Below, piece by piece: positions 26,929-35,768 of a stretch of 64,000 bases of DNA. The stretch is taken from NCBI RefSeq assembly GCF_014530035.1, contig NZ_JACVMX010000002.1, forward strand, positions 62,001 through 126,000, given 5' to 3'. Numbering within the stretch: position 1 is the stretch's first letter; the number at the start of each line of letters is the position of its first letter. Source of the DNA: Leucobacter sp. cx-328. GTDB lineage: Bacteria > Actinomycetota > Actinomycetes > Actinomycetales > Microbacteriaceae. A program made the translations under genes and the position numbers. The notes beneath the pieces are model-generated. The model saw nothing but the letters and a program-made list of their open reading frames with translations. It did not search any database and was not told where the DNA came from.

Positions 26929-27578
26929 CCTATTCACCCAACCCAACATCGATGTCTGCCGTCATCGGCGAGGAGATCGAGCTCGGTGGTGGGCGCGGAT
27001 CGCGCACAGCGCTCCTCAAGCCCCTGCTGATGCCGCTCTTCCTTTTGACATTTGCTGCCTATCTTGGCGTCGGCATGATCACGATGCGCGTGCCAGAGGG
27101 CACTGCCTTCCCTGGCCCCCGGTTCTTCCCTGGCCTCATTGCTGCCGGGCTCGTGCTCTTCGCGGTGCTGCTGACGATCAGCGCGATTCGTGAATACCGC
27201 AAGACCCCCGCGTTGATCGTGCAGGAGACGGTTATCGCCGGATCGGCGTCTGAAGGCGTTGGCGTTGGCGGTGCTGGTGCTGGTACTTTTGAGACTGATG
27301 CAAACGCGGATCACGCCGCGCCTCGCACGGTGCGCGTTGACTGGAAGTCGCTCAGCTGGGTGGTGGGCTCGTTCCTCGTCTTTGCCCTCGTGCTCCCCTA
27401 CCTCGGCTGGATCATTGCTGCTGGCTTGCTGTTCTGGGGTGTTTCCCGAGGCTTCGGGGCCGCCCGCTCGCTCACGAGCCTCATTGTCGGACTCACGCTG
27501 AGCTCCGTCGTATACATCGCGTTCGATATGGCGCTCGGGATGTCGCTCCCGTCCGGCATTCTGGGTTGGGAGTTCTGA
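26925..27578 (+). CDS. tctB: Tripartite tricarboxylate transporter small subunit TctB
   Basis: Small four-helix membrane subunit of 217 residues, with helices at about residues 33-53, 65-85, 130-165 and 180-200. The FPGPRFFPGLIAAGLVLFAVLLT block is diagnostic. The cytosolic loop between helices 2 and 3 contains a Gly/Val/Ala low-complexity stretch (GVGVGGAGAG) encoded by repeated GGCGTT/GGTGCT units. The start is GTG, overlapping tctC. It is followed one base later by tctA. Confidence 0.85.
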   Translation: MTYSPNPTSMSAVIGEEIELGGGRGSRTALLKPLLMPLFLLTFAAYLGVGMITMRVPEGTAFPGPRFFPGLIAAGLVLFAVLLTISAIREYRKTPALIVQETVIAGSASEGVGVGGAGAGTFETDANADHAAPRTVRVDWKSLSWVVGSFLVFALVLPYLGWIIAAGLLFWGVSRGFGAARSLTSLIVGLTLSSVVYIAFDMALGMSLPSGILGWEF

Positions 27579-27579
27579 C

Positions 27580-29088
27580 ATGGATTCAATACAGCTACTG
27601 CTTGATGGTTTTGCGGGTGCTCTGACCTGGCAAAACCTGGTGTGGGTGTTGCTCGGCTGCATCCTCGGTACTGCCGTTGGCGTGCTGCCTGGCCTTGGTT
27701 CGTCCATGGCCGTTGCACTCCTGCTGCCCGTGACTTTCTCGCTTGAGCCAACAGCCGCGTTCATCATGTTCGCAGGCGTCTACTTTGGCGGCCTGTTTGG
27801 TGACTCCACCATGGGCATCCTGATGAATACGCCAGGCCAAGCCTCTGCGATCGCCTCAACATTTGAGGGGCACAAGATGGCTCGCAACGGGCGGGCAGCG
27901 CAAGCACTCGCCACCGCTGCGATCGGCGCATTCATCGGTGGCATCGTTGCTTCAATCATTGTTGTCTTCCTAGCGCCCGTACTCGCAGAATTCTCAACCA
28001 AGTTCGGACCCGCTGAGTACTTCGCACTTGCGGTGTTTGCGTTCATTGCAACCTCGTCAGTTGTGACAGACAACGCCGTACGCGGACTTGCTTCACTCTT
28101 CATCGGTCTTGGCATCGCAGTCATCGGCATCGATGGAGTCTCAGGTGCGCCGCGCTTCACCATGGACTCCCCCTACCTCTTCGATGGTGTCTCGCTTGTC
28201 ACGGTCACCGTTGCGGTGCTTGCCCTCGGTGAAGTCATCTATGTGGCTAGTCTCGAACGTCACGTCACGGGAGGCAAGATTATTCGCCCGAAGGGGCGGC
28301 CGTGGCTTTCCCGGGCTGAGCTGAAGGAAGCGGCTCCCGCTTGGGCACGAGGTACAGCGATTGGCCTCCCCTTCGGTGTGATTCCCGCCGGCGGAGCTGA
28401 AATCCCGACCTTCCTCGCGTTCGGTTTGGAGAAGAAGCTTGACGCGAAGCGGGCAACGCCGATGTTCGGCAAAGGTGCGATCCGGGGTCTTGCGGCTCCG
28501 GAGGCCGCCGGTAACTCAACCACCGGCATGGCAATGGGCGCACTGCTCGCACTCGGCCTGCCGATCTCGGCAACCGCTGCAATCATGCTTGCGGCGTTCC
28601 GTCAGTACGGCTTGCAGCCTGGTCCGCTGCTGTTCGAGCGCGCACCAGATCTTGTCTGGGCATTGCTCGCGAGCTTCTTCATTGCGATGATTGTTCTGCT
28701 GATTCTGAACCTGCCGTTTGCAACGCTGTGGGCGAAGCTCCTGCTGATTCCGCGCCCGTACCTCTATGCCGGAATCACCGTGTTCTGTGCGTTTGGTATC
28801 TACGCGACCTCGGGATCACTCTTTGACCTCTTCATGCTGCTGGGTATCGCGCTTGTTGGCTTCATGATGAGGGCCCTGGACTTCCCGATTGCGCCGCTCA
28901 TCATCGGCATGGTGCTTGGCCCACTGGCAGAGACGAGTTTGCGTGATGCAACCATGAGCGCCAATGGTGACTTCTCGGTGCTCGTACAGGGGCCGATCGC
29001 AGTGACGCTCTACGTTCTGCTGGCGGTCGTGCTGGGATCTGCGCTGGTGGCACGGTTGCGCGGCCGCCAGGTGAACAAGGTGCGCTAG
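27580..29088 (+). CDS. tctA: Tripartite tricarboxylate transporter large subunit TctA
   Basis: Main permease of the TTT system, 502 residues with about 11-12 transmembrane helices. The family signature GVLPGLGSSMAVALLLP near residues 27-43 and the second repeat GVIPAGGAEIPTFLAFGLEK near 265-284 are visible, reflecting an internal duplication. Uptake is driven by an ion gradient rather than ATP. It ends the operon; palindrome copy D lies about 75 bases downstream and could serve as a terminator between this gene and the convergent CDF gene. Confidence 0.94.
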   Translation: MDSIQLLLDGFAGALTWQNLVWVLLGCILGTAVGVLPGLGSSMAVALLLPVTFSLEPTAAFIMFAGVYFGGLFGDSTMGILMNTPGQASAIASTFEGHKMARNGRAAQALATAAIGAFIGGIVASIIVVFLAPVLAEFSTKFGPAEYFALAVFAFIATSSVVTDNAVRGLASLFIGLGIAVIGIDGVSGAPRFTMDSPYLFDGVSLVTVTVAVLALGEVIYVASLERHVTGGKIIRPKGRPWLSRAELKEAAPAWARGTAIGLPFGVIPAGGAEIPTFLAFGLEKKLDAKRATPMFGKGAIRGLAAPEAAGNSTTGMAMGALLALGLPISATAAIMLAAFRQYGLQPGPLLFERAPDLVWALLASFFIAMIVLLILNLPFATLWAKLLLIPRPYLYAGITVFCAFGIYATSGSLFDLFMLLGIALVGFMMRALDFPIAPLIIGMVLGPLAETSLRDATMSANGDFSVLVQGPIAVTLYVLLAVVLGSALVARLRGRQVNKVR

Positions 29089-29163
29089 TGCGGGCGGGCT
29101 AGCTAGTTGGCTAGCTGGCTAGTGCTAGGTGGCCTTGGCTGCTCCACCGGGGAGCCGATCACA

Positions 29164-29254
29164 CGAAAAGGGCCCTTTCTGCCGAAACTCCTAGTTTCTG
29201 GCGTATGAAAGGGCCCTTTTGGGATGAAAGTGCCTGTGTCGCGGGGTTGAGCGC
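29164..29254. repeat. Interspersed palindromic repeat, copy D
   Basis: Arms AAAAGGGCCCTTTC (29166-29179) and GAAAGGGCCCTTTT (29207-29220) enclose GAAACTCCTAGTTTC. The 3' tail GTGCCTGTGTCGCGGGGTTGAGCG matches copy C with few changes. It lies between convergent tctA and the CDF gene. Confidence 0.88.
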
Positions 29255-29287
29255 GGGATCCTCGCGGGCACCCAGCGGCCGAAAACA

Positions 29288-30289
29288 CTACTTGTGCAGC
29301 CCAACACCCTTCACCGCGTGTGACTCGGGCTCGAGTTGCAGCGTTGAGTGGTGAAGATCGAAGTGCGTGATGAGGCACGCTTTCAGCTCGTCGAGCACCG
29401 CGTGGTAGCCGCGTTCGTTCCAGGCCCCGTCTTCAACGGTCACGTGTGCTGAGAACGCGGGGACGCCCGAGGTGATGGTCCACGCGTGAACGTCGTGCAC
29501 CATTGCGACACCGGGCACCGCCTCCATGTGTGCGCGTACCTCTTCGACGGAGAGACCCTTGGGAGTTGCCTCGAGGAGCACGCGTACGACGTCCTTGAGC
29601 AGGCTGTAGGCACGCGGCAGAATCATGAGGGCGATCGCAATCGAAGCGATCCAGTCAATCGGGGTCCAGCCGGTGAAGAGAATCACGAGGCCGGCAATGA
29701 TGACGGCAATCGAGCCGAGGAGGTCGCCGAGCACTTCAAGGTATGCGCCGCGAACGTTGAGGCTTTCCTTTTGTCCCGCCTGCAGTACGAGCAGGCTCAC
29801 CAGGTTGGCAACCGCGCCAAGAATGGCGGCGATGAGCATCGGGCCGGCGTGCACCTCTGGGGCATCGCCGATGCGGGCGATGGCTTGGACGAAGATGACG
29901 ACCGCAATCACACCGAGCACGATGCCGTTGATGAGTGCCGCAAGGATCTCGACGCGGAGCAATCCAAACGTACGCTTCGACGTTGCAGGAAGCGCGGCGA
30001 TCAGCGACGCAATGAGCGCGATGAGCACGCCCGTCGCGTCGGTGAGCATATGGCCCGCATCAGCGAGCAGCGCGAGCGAGTTCGAGATGAGGGCGCCAAC
30101 AACCTGGGCGACAAAGACCACGAGCGTAATGGCCAGTACGATGATGAGCCGCTTGCGGTGCTTGCCGGTAGCGGTCTGGGCGCTCACACCGTGATCGTGA
30201 CCCCCGACTCCCTCGTCCCCATGGATGGGGGCGGCAGGATGCCCCGCGCTGAACGCTGCGTCACAGTACTGGTCATCACGATCGGTCAT
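29288..30289 (-). CDS. CDF-family cation efflux transporter (CzcD-like)
   Basis: Divalent cation/proton antiporter, 333 residues with six transmembrane helices. A His-rich N-terminus (HGDEGVGGHDHG) precedes the helices. Helix 2 has the HxxxD pair in LLADAGHMLTDATGVLIA, and helix 5 carries the second acidic site region ITPIDWIAS-like (GWTPIDWIASIAIALM). The cytoplasmic C-terminal domain has HDVHAWTI. Zinc, cobalt or cadmium are the usual substrates. Its start overlaps the copA stop by one base (TAATG), so it is the third gene of copZ-copA-CDF and is likely coinduced with copper export. Confidence 0.92.
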   Translation of the reverse strand: MTDRDDQYCDAAFSAGHPAAPIHGDEGVGGHDHGVSAQTATGKHRKRLIIVLAITLVVFVAQVVGALISNSLALLADAGHMLTDATGVLIALIASLIAALPATSKRTFGLLRVEILAALINGIVLGVIAVVIFVQAIARIGDAPEVHAGPMLIAAILGAVANLVSLLVLQAGQKESLNVRGAYLEVLGDLLGSIAVIIAGLVILFTGWTPIDWIASIAIALMILPRAYSLLKDVVRVLLEATPKGLSVEEVRAHMEAVPGVAMVHDVHAWTITSGVPAFSAHVTVEDGAWNERGYHAVLDELKACLITHFDLHHSTLQLEPESHAVKGVGLHK

Positions 30290-32553
30290 TACTTGCTCAT
30301 TTCCTTAAAGCGGCGGAGGCGAAGCGAGTTACCCACAACAAACACACTCGAGAAGGCCATCGCGGCGCCAGCAATCATGGGGTTCAGAAGTCCAAGTGCT
30401 GCCAGCGGAATCGCGGCAACGTTGTACGCGAAGGCCCAGAACAGGTTGCCCTTGATGGTACGAAGTGTACTTCGCGAGAGGCGGATCGCGTCAGCCGCGC
30501 TGCGAAGGTCACCACGCACGAGCGTGATGTCTGCAGCTTCGATCGCAGCGTCGGTTCCGGTGCCCATTGCGAGACCAAGGTCGGCTTGCGCGAGTGCGGG
30601 CGCATCGTTCACACCGTCACCGACCATAGCGACAACCTTGCCGGCTGCCTGCAGCTGCTGGATGACCGCGACCTTGTCGCCGGGGAGTACCTCGGCTTCG
30701 ACGCGATCGATGCCAACCTCACGAGCGACCTGGGCCGCGACCGAGCGATTGTCACCCGTCAGCAGCACCGGCTCAAGGCCAAGCTTTCGGAAGTTGCGGA
30801 TCGCCTCAGCACTCGTCGGCTTCACCGTGTCGGCAACCGCTGCGACACCGCGCGGGATACCGCCCCACGAGATGATCGCTGCCGTCTTCCCCTCTGACTC
30901 CAGGCGGGCGAGCTCTGCGAGCGCAGGATCTGTCAGCTCGGAGGACATTCCTGAAATGGAATGCTTACCGATAAGCACGGTGATGCCCTCGATCGTGCCT
31001 TCCACACCCTTGCCAGCGGTGTTCGCAAAGCCGCTTACCGAAGGCAGCTCTGCAGCAGACATTCCGAGCTCGGCAAGCGCACCGCGGGCAATCGCGCGAG
31101 CGATGGGGTGCTCTGAAGCGCCCTCCACAGCGGCGACGTAGCGGAGGAGGGTGACGCGGTCGTGATCCGCGCCCTGGATCGAATCGAGGGAGACGAGGTC
31201 AGTGAGCGCCATTTCGCCGGTGGTGACGGTGCCGGTCTTGTCGAGGACGATCGTGTCGACGCGACGGGTCTGCTCGAGAATCTCGGGGCCCTTGATGAGG
31301 ATGCCGAGCTGGGCTCCGCGGCCAGTGCCGACGAGGAGGGCCGTGGGAGTTGCCAGGCCAAGGGCGCAGGGGCACGCGATGATGAGGACGGCGACCGCGG
31401 CGGTGAACGCGTCAGCGACGCTGAAGCCGAGAAGTAGCCAGGTGACGAGCGTGCCAAGCGCAATGAGGATCACGATCGGAACAAAGATGCCAGAGATACG
31501 GTCAGCCAGACGCTGCACGTCGGCCTTGCCCGACTGTGCGTCCTCGACCATCTTGGCCATCTGCGCGAGCTGGGTGTCCGAGCCAACGCGGGTTGCCTCG
31601 ACCACAATGCGGCCGCTCGTGGAGACGGTGCCGCCGGCGACGACGGTCCCGGTAGATGCCTCTACGGGAATAGATTCACCGGTGAGCATGGACGCGTCGA
31701 TCGCGCTGTGTCCATCGACGATTCGGCCGTCGGTGGCGATTTTCTCGCCGGGACGCACTACGAACTGGTCGCCAACCTTCAGGTCTTCAACGGGAATGCG
31801 AGTCTCAACGCCGTCGCGCAGCACAGAGACTTCCTTCGCGCCGAGTTCGAGGAGCGCGCGCAGGGCTGCTCCGGCCTGGCGCTTGGACTTCTTCTCGAAG
31901 TATCGGCCCGCGAGCAGGAACATCGTGACGCCGGCCGCGGCCTCAAGATAGATGTTGCCCGCGCCGTCGCTGTGCTGCAACGAGAAGTCGAAGCCGTGGG
32001 TCATGCCTGGCATGCCGGCGTGGCCGAAGAACAACGCGTAGAGCGACCATAAGAAGGCCGCTCCCGTGCCAACAGACACGAGGGTGTCCATGGTGACGGC
32101 ACCGTGTCGCAGGTTCGTCCACGCGGCCTTGTGGAACGGCCAGCCGGCCCACACGACTACGGGGGCCGCGAGGGTGAGTGACAACCACTGCCAGTATTCG
32201 AACTGGAGCGCAGGAATCATCGCCATTGCGATGACGGGTACCGAGAGCCAGATCGATCCGATCAGGCGTTGGCGCAGGGCAGTGAGCTCGGGATCAACCG
32301 CAGGCTCGTCGTCGATCTTGGCCTCAGGTGCCTTCGGCAATGATGCCGAGTATCCCGCGGCCTTGACCGTCTCGATGAGCACCTGGGGATCCATGCCAGC
32401 TGGGGCATGCACCGTGGCGCGTTCGAGGGCGTAGTTCACCGTTGCTTGAACGTTGTCGAGTTTGTTGAGCTTCTTCTCAATGCGGTTTGCGCACGAGGAG
32501 CAGGTCATGCCACCGAGGTCGAGCTGGATGAAGTTGGGCTGGGCGGTTGCCAC
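30289..32553 (-). CDS. copA: Copper-exporting P-type ATPase CopA
   Basis: P1B-type ATPase of 754 residues exporting Cu(I). One N-terminal HMA domain has metal-binding cysteines at 18 and 21 ([11 protein letters not shown]). Eight transmembrane helices include the ion-binding [13 protein letters not shown]; the actuator domain shows LTGESIPVE, the phosphorylation site is [12 protein letters not shown] and the hinge [11 protein letters not shown]. The helix-7/8 motif region [31 protein letters not shown] fits the Cu-specific CopA group. The CsoR-like operator upstream of copZ predicts copper induction. Confidence 0.95.
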   Translation of the reverse strand: MATAQPNFIQLDLGGMTCSSCANRIEKKLNKLDNVQATVNYALERATVHAPAGMDPQVLIETVKAAGYSASLPKAPEAKIDDEPAVDPELTALRQRLIGSIWLSVPVIAMAMIPALQFEYWQWLSLTLAAPVVVWAGWPFHKAAWTNLRHGAVTMDTLVSVGTGAAFLWSLYALFFGHAGMPGMTHGFDFSLQHSDGAGNIYLEAAAGVTMFLLAGRYFEKKSKRQAGAALRALLELGAKEVSVLRDGVETRIPVEDLKVGDQFVVRPGEKIATDGRIVDGHSAIDASMLTGESIPVEASTGTVVAGGTVSTSGRIVVEATRVGSDTQLAQMAKMVEDAQSGKADVQRLADRISGIFVPIVILIALGTLVTWLLLGFSVADAFTAAVAVLIIACPCALGLATPTALLVGTGRGAQLGILIKGPEILEQTRRVDTIVLDKTGTVTTGEMALTDLVSLDSIQGADHDRVTLLRYVAAVEGASEHPIARAIARGALAELGMSAAELPSVSGFANTAGKGVEGTIEGITVLIGKHSISGMSSELTDPALAELARLESEGKTAAIISWGGIPRGVAAVADTVKPTSAEAIRNFRKLGLEPVLLTGDNRSVAAQVAREVGIDRVEAEVLPGDKVAVIQQLQAAGKVVAMVGDGVNDAPALAQADLGLAMGTGTDAAIEAADITLVRGDLRSAADAIRLSRSTLRTIKGNLFWAFAYNVAAIPLAALGLLNPMIAGAAMAFSSVFVVGNSLRLRRFKEMSK

Positions 32554-32603
32554 GATGCGTCCTTTCTTGCTGTCTGGCGTGCTCAGGCGGTGCCGGTCGA
32601 CAG

Positions 32604-32636
32604 TGGGCGCGGATCGCGAGCGCGAATCGGCGCCCA
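32604..32636 (-). promoter_or_regulatory. Intra-operon inverted repeat between copZ and copA
   Basis: TGGGCGC (32604-32610) pairs with GCGCCCA (32630-32636) in the 117-base copZ-copA spacer. It could be a weak attenuator or mRNA-stabilising hairpin that gives more CopZ than CopA. No T tract follows. Confidence 0.35.
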
Positions 32637-32670
32637 GCTCGTGCGGCCGCGTGAGCTGGAGGGGCGAGGG

Positions 32671-32880
32671 CTACGCGCGAACTGCTGTGTAGCCGGCCTC
32701 GTCAACCGCAGCGATGATTGCTGCATCGTCGAGGGGCTGCTCTGAAGTGATTTCAAGCAGACCAGTCTTGGCGCTGACCTCGAGCGCGATCACGCCAGCT
32801 ACCTGCTCAACTTCCTCACGGGTGTGGTTCTCGCAATTGCCGCAGGTCATGCCGGTCACGTTGTACGTAGTGGTAATCAT
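32671..32880 (-). CDS. copZ: Copper chaperone CopZ (HMA domain)
   Basis: Cytoplasmic 69-residue metallochaperone delivering Cu(I) to CopA. The MTCGNCENH metal site (cysteines 12 and 15) and the ferredoxin-like beta-alpha-beta pattern cover the whole protein. Its own start is 12 bases after a CsoR-like operator, which therefore overlaps or abuts the promoter. It is the first gene of copZ-copA-CDF on the minus strand. Its length is standard for the family. Confidence 0.94.
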   Translation of the reverse strand: MITTTYNVTGMTCGNCENHTREEVEQVAGVIALEVSAKTGLLEITSEQPLDDAAIIAAVDEAGYTAVRA

Positions 32881-32891
32881 GCGACCAGAAT

Positions 32892-32908
32892 ATACCCCCC
32901 TAGGGTAT
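32892..32908. promoter_or_regulatory. CsoR-like copper operator
   Basis: ATACCCCCCTAGGGTAT is a 17-base pseudo-palindrome (arms ATACCC/GGGTAT) immediately upstream of copZ. Copper-sensing CsoR repressors bind such TACCC-N-GGGTA elements. No csoR gene is in the window. Confidence 0.75.
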
Positions 32909-32925
32909 CTTGCAAGTGTGTATTT

Positions 32926-34248
32926 CTAGTGCTGCGCATGTGCGGGTGGTGGGGCGGAGCTGGCGTGATCCGCGCCCGGCTTGGTGAACCAGATCGCACA
33001 GAGGGTCGTGACCGGCATCGACAGGACGAGGCCGGTGGCGCCCACGAGCGTGCGAATGACCTCCTGGCCCAGCTGCTCGGAGGTGACGAGCTCGATGAGG
33101 TCCTTCGGGAATGCGTAGATGAGGAGGAGGACGACGAGCATCGATCCGGCATAAGCGAAGACGAGGGTGTAAATGCTCGAGGCAATGTGATCGCGACCAA
33201 CTCGCATGGCTGACGCGTAAATGCGGCGACGTGAGAGGTGTGGGTTAAGTGCACGCATCTCCCAGACAACGGAGGCCTGGGACACCGTGATGTCATTGAG
33301 CACGCCAAGCCCGGCGATGACGATTGTTGCCGTCAGGATGTCATTCATCTGAATGCCCGGCACCGAGATGGACAGGCTCGATTCCTCAGTGGTGGAGATG
33401 CCAGTGAATCGCAGCCAGCGCGTGACCATAGCTCCCGCGACCGCGGTGAACACGATGCCGAAGATCGAGCCGAAAAGAGCCGCGGTCGTACGGTGTGAGA
33501 ACCCGTGGGCGAGGTACAGCACGATGATCATGATGTCGAGGGAGCCGACGATGGCGACGAGCACAGGTGAGTGGCCCGCGAGAATTGCCGGCAGGATGAA
33601 CATGACGAGCAACGCGACGGCCGCGCCGACGCCGATCAGCGCCAACCCGCCACGTACCCGGCCTACCAGCACGACGACGAGCACGAACAAGATGGCGACG
33701 GCGAGCATCTTGCCGCCGCGCGGGTAGTCGTAGAACGAGTAATTTGTGACGGTTTCGTCGCCAACGGAGTACTCATGCGCGATGAGTCGTACCGCGTCGC
33801 CGACCGCAATCGGGCGGCTCTTGGCGCGTTCGGCATCCATAAAGAACGCGACTGGCTTGCCGACAGGGAGGTGAGCGCGCACGCTCAGGCAATCGGTCGC
33901 CGTGGGGGCGTCGGCAATCGACTGCTGATCGACGCTTTGCTCACCTGCCTGCGCTTCTTGGCCGGCTTGTCCTCCGGCCTGTCCACTTGCCTGTCCGCCG
34001 CCCTGCAGCTGCGGCTGTACGCAGGCCACGGCTTCGACGTGCGTGACGCGGGCATCGACCACCTCCCCGCTCGCTACCGACCCCGACTCTTGCCGTGGCA
34101 CGTCTTGTTTCGCTGGCCACAGGGCGACCGTGGCGGCAATCGTCGCAACAAAGATCATCAGAACTATGCCGGCGAGGGTTGCGGATCGACGAGTTGGCTT
34201 CCTGAGTGGGAAGATCGACGGTCGGTCTTCGCGGTGGTGGTAGTGCAT
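32926..34248 (-). CDS. YibE/F-family membrane protein
   Basis: Integral membrane protein of 440 residues. A short His-rich N-terminus (MHYHHRED) and one helix (about residues 24-44) precede an extracellular beta-barrel-like region with a Gly/Gln-rich repeat (QASGQAGGQAG). Seven or more helices follow in the YibE/F pattern (LTATIVIAGLGVLNDITVSQASVVWEMR). It lies upstream of the copper operon promoter with a 45-base gap, and downstream of the amidase with a 22-base gap, all on the minus strand. The transport substrate is unknown. Confidence 0.85.
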   Translation of the reverse strand: MHYHHREDRPSIFPLRKPTRRSATLAGIVLMIFVATIAATVALWPAKQDVPRQESGSVASGEVVDARVTHVEAVACVQPQLQGGGQASGQAGGQAGQEAQAGEQSVDQQSIADAPTATDCLSVRAHLPVGKPVAFFMDAERAKSRPIAVGDAVRLIAHEYSVGDETVTNYSFYDYPRGGKMLAVAILFVLVVVLVGRVRGGLALIGVGAAVALLVMFILPAILAGHSPVLVAIVGSLDIMIIVLYLAHGFSHRTTAALFGSIFGIVFTAVAGAMVTRWLRFTGISTTEESSLSISVPGIQMNDILTATIVIAGLGVLNDITVSQASVVWEMRALNPHLSRRRIYASAMRVGRDHIASSIYTLVFAYAGSMLVVLLLIYAFPKDLIELVTSEQLGQEVIRTLVGATGLVLSMPVTTLCAIWFTKPGADHASSAPPPAHAQH

Positions 34249-34270
34249 GCGAGCGCTGCCTTTCGGGTGG

Positions 34271-35668
34271 TTACGTGTTGAGGAGCTGCTCTGCGAGCTG
34301 CAGGAGTGCGGCCTCTGACCCTGCGCGACCGATGAGCTGAACGCCCATGCTCATGCCATCGGCATTGCGCAGCATGGGCACGGCGATCGCCGGGAGCCCG
34401 GCGACGTTGACCATCGACGTGTATGGCGCCCACTGGCACTGCAGTTCGTAGTCGGCGTCGGGGGAGAGGCGTGTGAATGCGTCGATGGCAGGCGCCGTCA
34501 TCGCCAAGCCTGGAGTGAGTACGAAGTCTGTGAGTCCCCACTGCGCGCGCATGTGCTGTGCGTGGGAGTGGAGGTGTGCCGCCGCTGCGCGGTTGATGGC
34601 CTCGCCGCGCTGCAATGCGCGCTCGCGGAAGACCCTGGTGAGCGGCATGAGCAACGATTCTTCCTCGGGTGTGAATTCGAGCAGGGCGAGCCCTGCCGTC
34701 CATACCTTGCCGAAGGTCTCGGCGTAGTCGCCGTAGCTGAACGCGGTCTCTTCGAGGTGATGTCCGAGGTTGCCGAGTTTGCGCACGGCGATGTCGAGTG
34801 CCTGACTGGCATCGTCCGAGAGGGCAATGTTGTACGTGTCGGCGAATGGTGAGGTGGTGCTGACGCCGATCCGTGCCCCTGTGAGATCGCTCGCCCGACG
34901 CACGGCGAGGCTCCACGCTCCTGGCGCCGTTGCACGTGAAACGCCGCGCATCGCGTCGCCGAGCAGGGCAGCGTCGGTGGGGGTATGCGCAAGGGGGCCG
35001 GAGACAGTGAGCTGTGGCGCACCAAATTCATCGCGTGGGCCGTTCGCAAGGTCAGTCGGGATTGTGCCTAGCCCCGGCTTCAGGCCGATGAGCCCACAGG
35101 CAAGGGCGGGGATGCGGATCGATCCACCGCCGTCGCTCCCGGGTGCGAAGGGGAGAAGTCTGGCTGCGACCGCGGCAGCGGATCCGCCGCTCGAGCCACC
35201 TGGCGTGCGGGTTGGATCGAGCGGATTGCGGGCCGGGGGAGCTATGCGGTTCTCGGAATATGCGGTGAGTCCATATTCTGGGACCTGGGTCTTGCCGAGG
35301 GAGATCGTGCCGGCCGCGCGCAGGGTGGCGACGCCGGGGGAATCGATGCGCGAGGGGCTGAGGGGCACGCTCGTCGCGCTGCCGCGGGTCGTGGGTGAGC
35401 CAGTGACGGCAGTGAGGTCTTTATGCGCCACTGGAACACCGTGCAAGATCGGGAGTGCCGTGCGCCCCTCGCGGGTGAGTGCGGCCCGACGGATGTCTGC
35501 CTCGCCTGCGGCGTCGATGGCCTGCTCTGCGGAAACTGATACGAAGGCGCCGAGGTCTGCGTGCGTCTCGATCTGCGCGAGGTAGTGCTCTGTGGTTTCG
35601 CGGGCGGTGATCTCGCCAGCGCGGAGGGCGGCGGTGAGCTCGGATGCTGAGTCGGGAAGCGCGGACAT
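34271..35668 (-). CDS. Amidase-signature hydrolase
   Basis: A 465-residue hydrolase of the amidase signature family, acting on an amide by a Ser-cisSer-Lys triad. Lys-83 lies in VAHKDLTAV, the Gly/Ser-rich signature TPGGSSGGSAAAVAA starts near residue 155, and the nucleophile is probably Ser-183 in GSDGGGSIRIPA. It lacks GatC/GatB neighbours and has the style of a catabolic amidase rather than GatA. Substrate is unknown. It probably shares a transcript with the YibE/F gene 22 bases downstream, and is divergent from the zinc operon. Confidence 0.9.
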   Translation of the reverse strand: MSALPDSASELTAALRAGEITARETTEHYLAQIETHADLGAFVSVSAEQAIDAAGEADIRRAALTREGRTALPILHGVPVAHKDLTAVTGSPTTRGSATSVPLSPSRIDSPGVATLRAAGTISLGKTQVPEYGLTAYSENRIAPPARNPLDPTRTPGGSSGGSAAAVAARLLPFAPGSDGGGSIRIPALACGLIGLKPGLGTIPTDLANGPRDEFGAPQLTVSGPLAHTPTDAALLGDAMRGVSRATAPGAWSLAVRRASDLTGARIGVSTTSPFADTYNIALSDDASQALDIAVRKLGNLGHHLEETAFSYGDYAETFGKVWTAGLALLEFTPEEESLLMPLTRVFRERALQRGEAINRAAAAHLHSHAQHMRAQWGLTDFVLTPGLAMTAPAIDAFTRLSPDADYELQCQWAPYTSMVNVAGLPAIAVPMLRNADGMSMGVQLIGRAGSEAALLQLAEQLLNT

Positions 35669-35738
35669 GACACCAGCATATGAGCACCTTGTTGCGAACG
35701 GGTATCAATAAGGGTTAGAGTTGGCGCATTGCTAGAAC

Positions 35739-35751
35739 GAGAATCGTTCTC
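35739..35751. promoter_or_regulatory. Zur/Fur-like operator of the zinc operon
   Basis: GAGAATCGTTCTC (imperfect 13-base palindrome, GAGAA/TTCTC arms) lies 17 bases upstream of the ATG of the zinc-binding lipoprotein. It resembles actinobacterial Zur boxes. The Zur-type regulator is encoded at the end of the same operon, which implies autoregulation. Confidence 0.65.
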
Positions 35752-35768
35752 AATTAGGAAGACACGTT

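Noticed and set aside
29486-31141. 551-residue open frame on the plus strand
   Set aside because: It overlaps copA and the CDF gene on the opposite strand and shows no family pattern.
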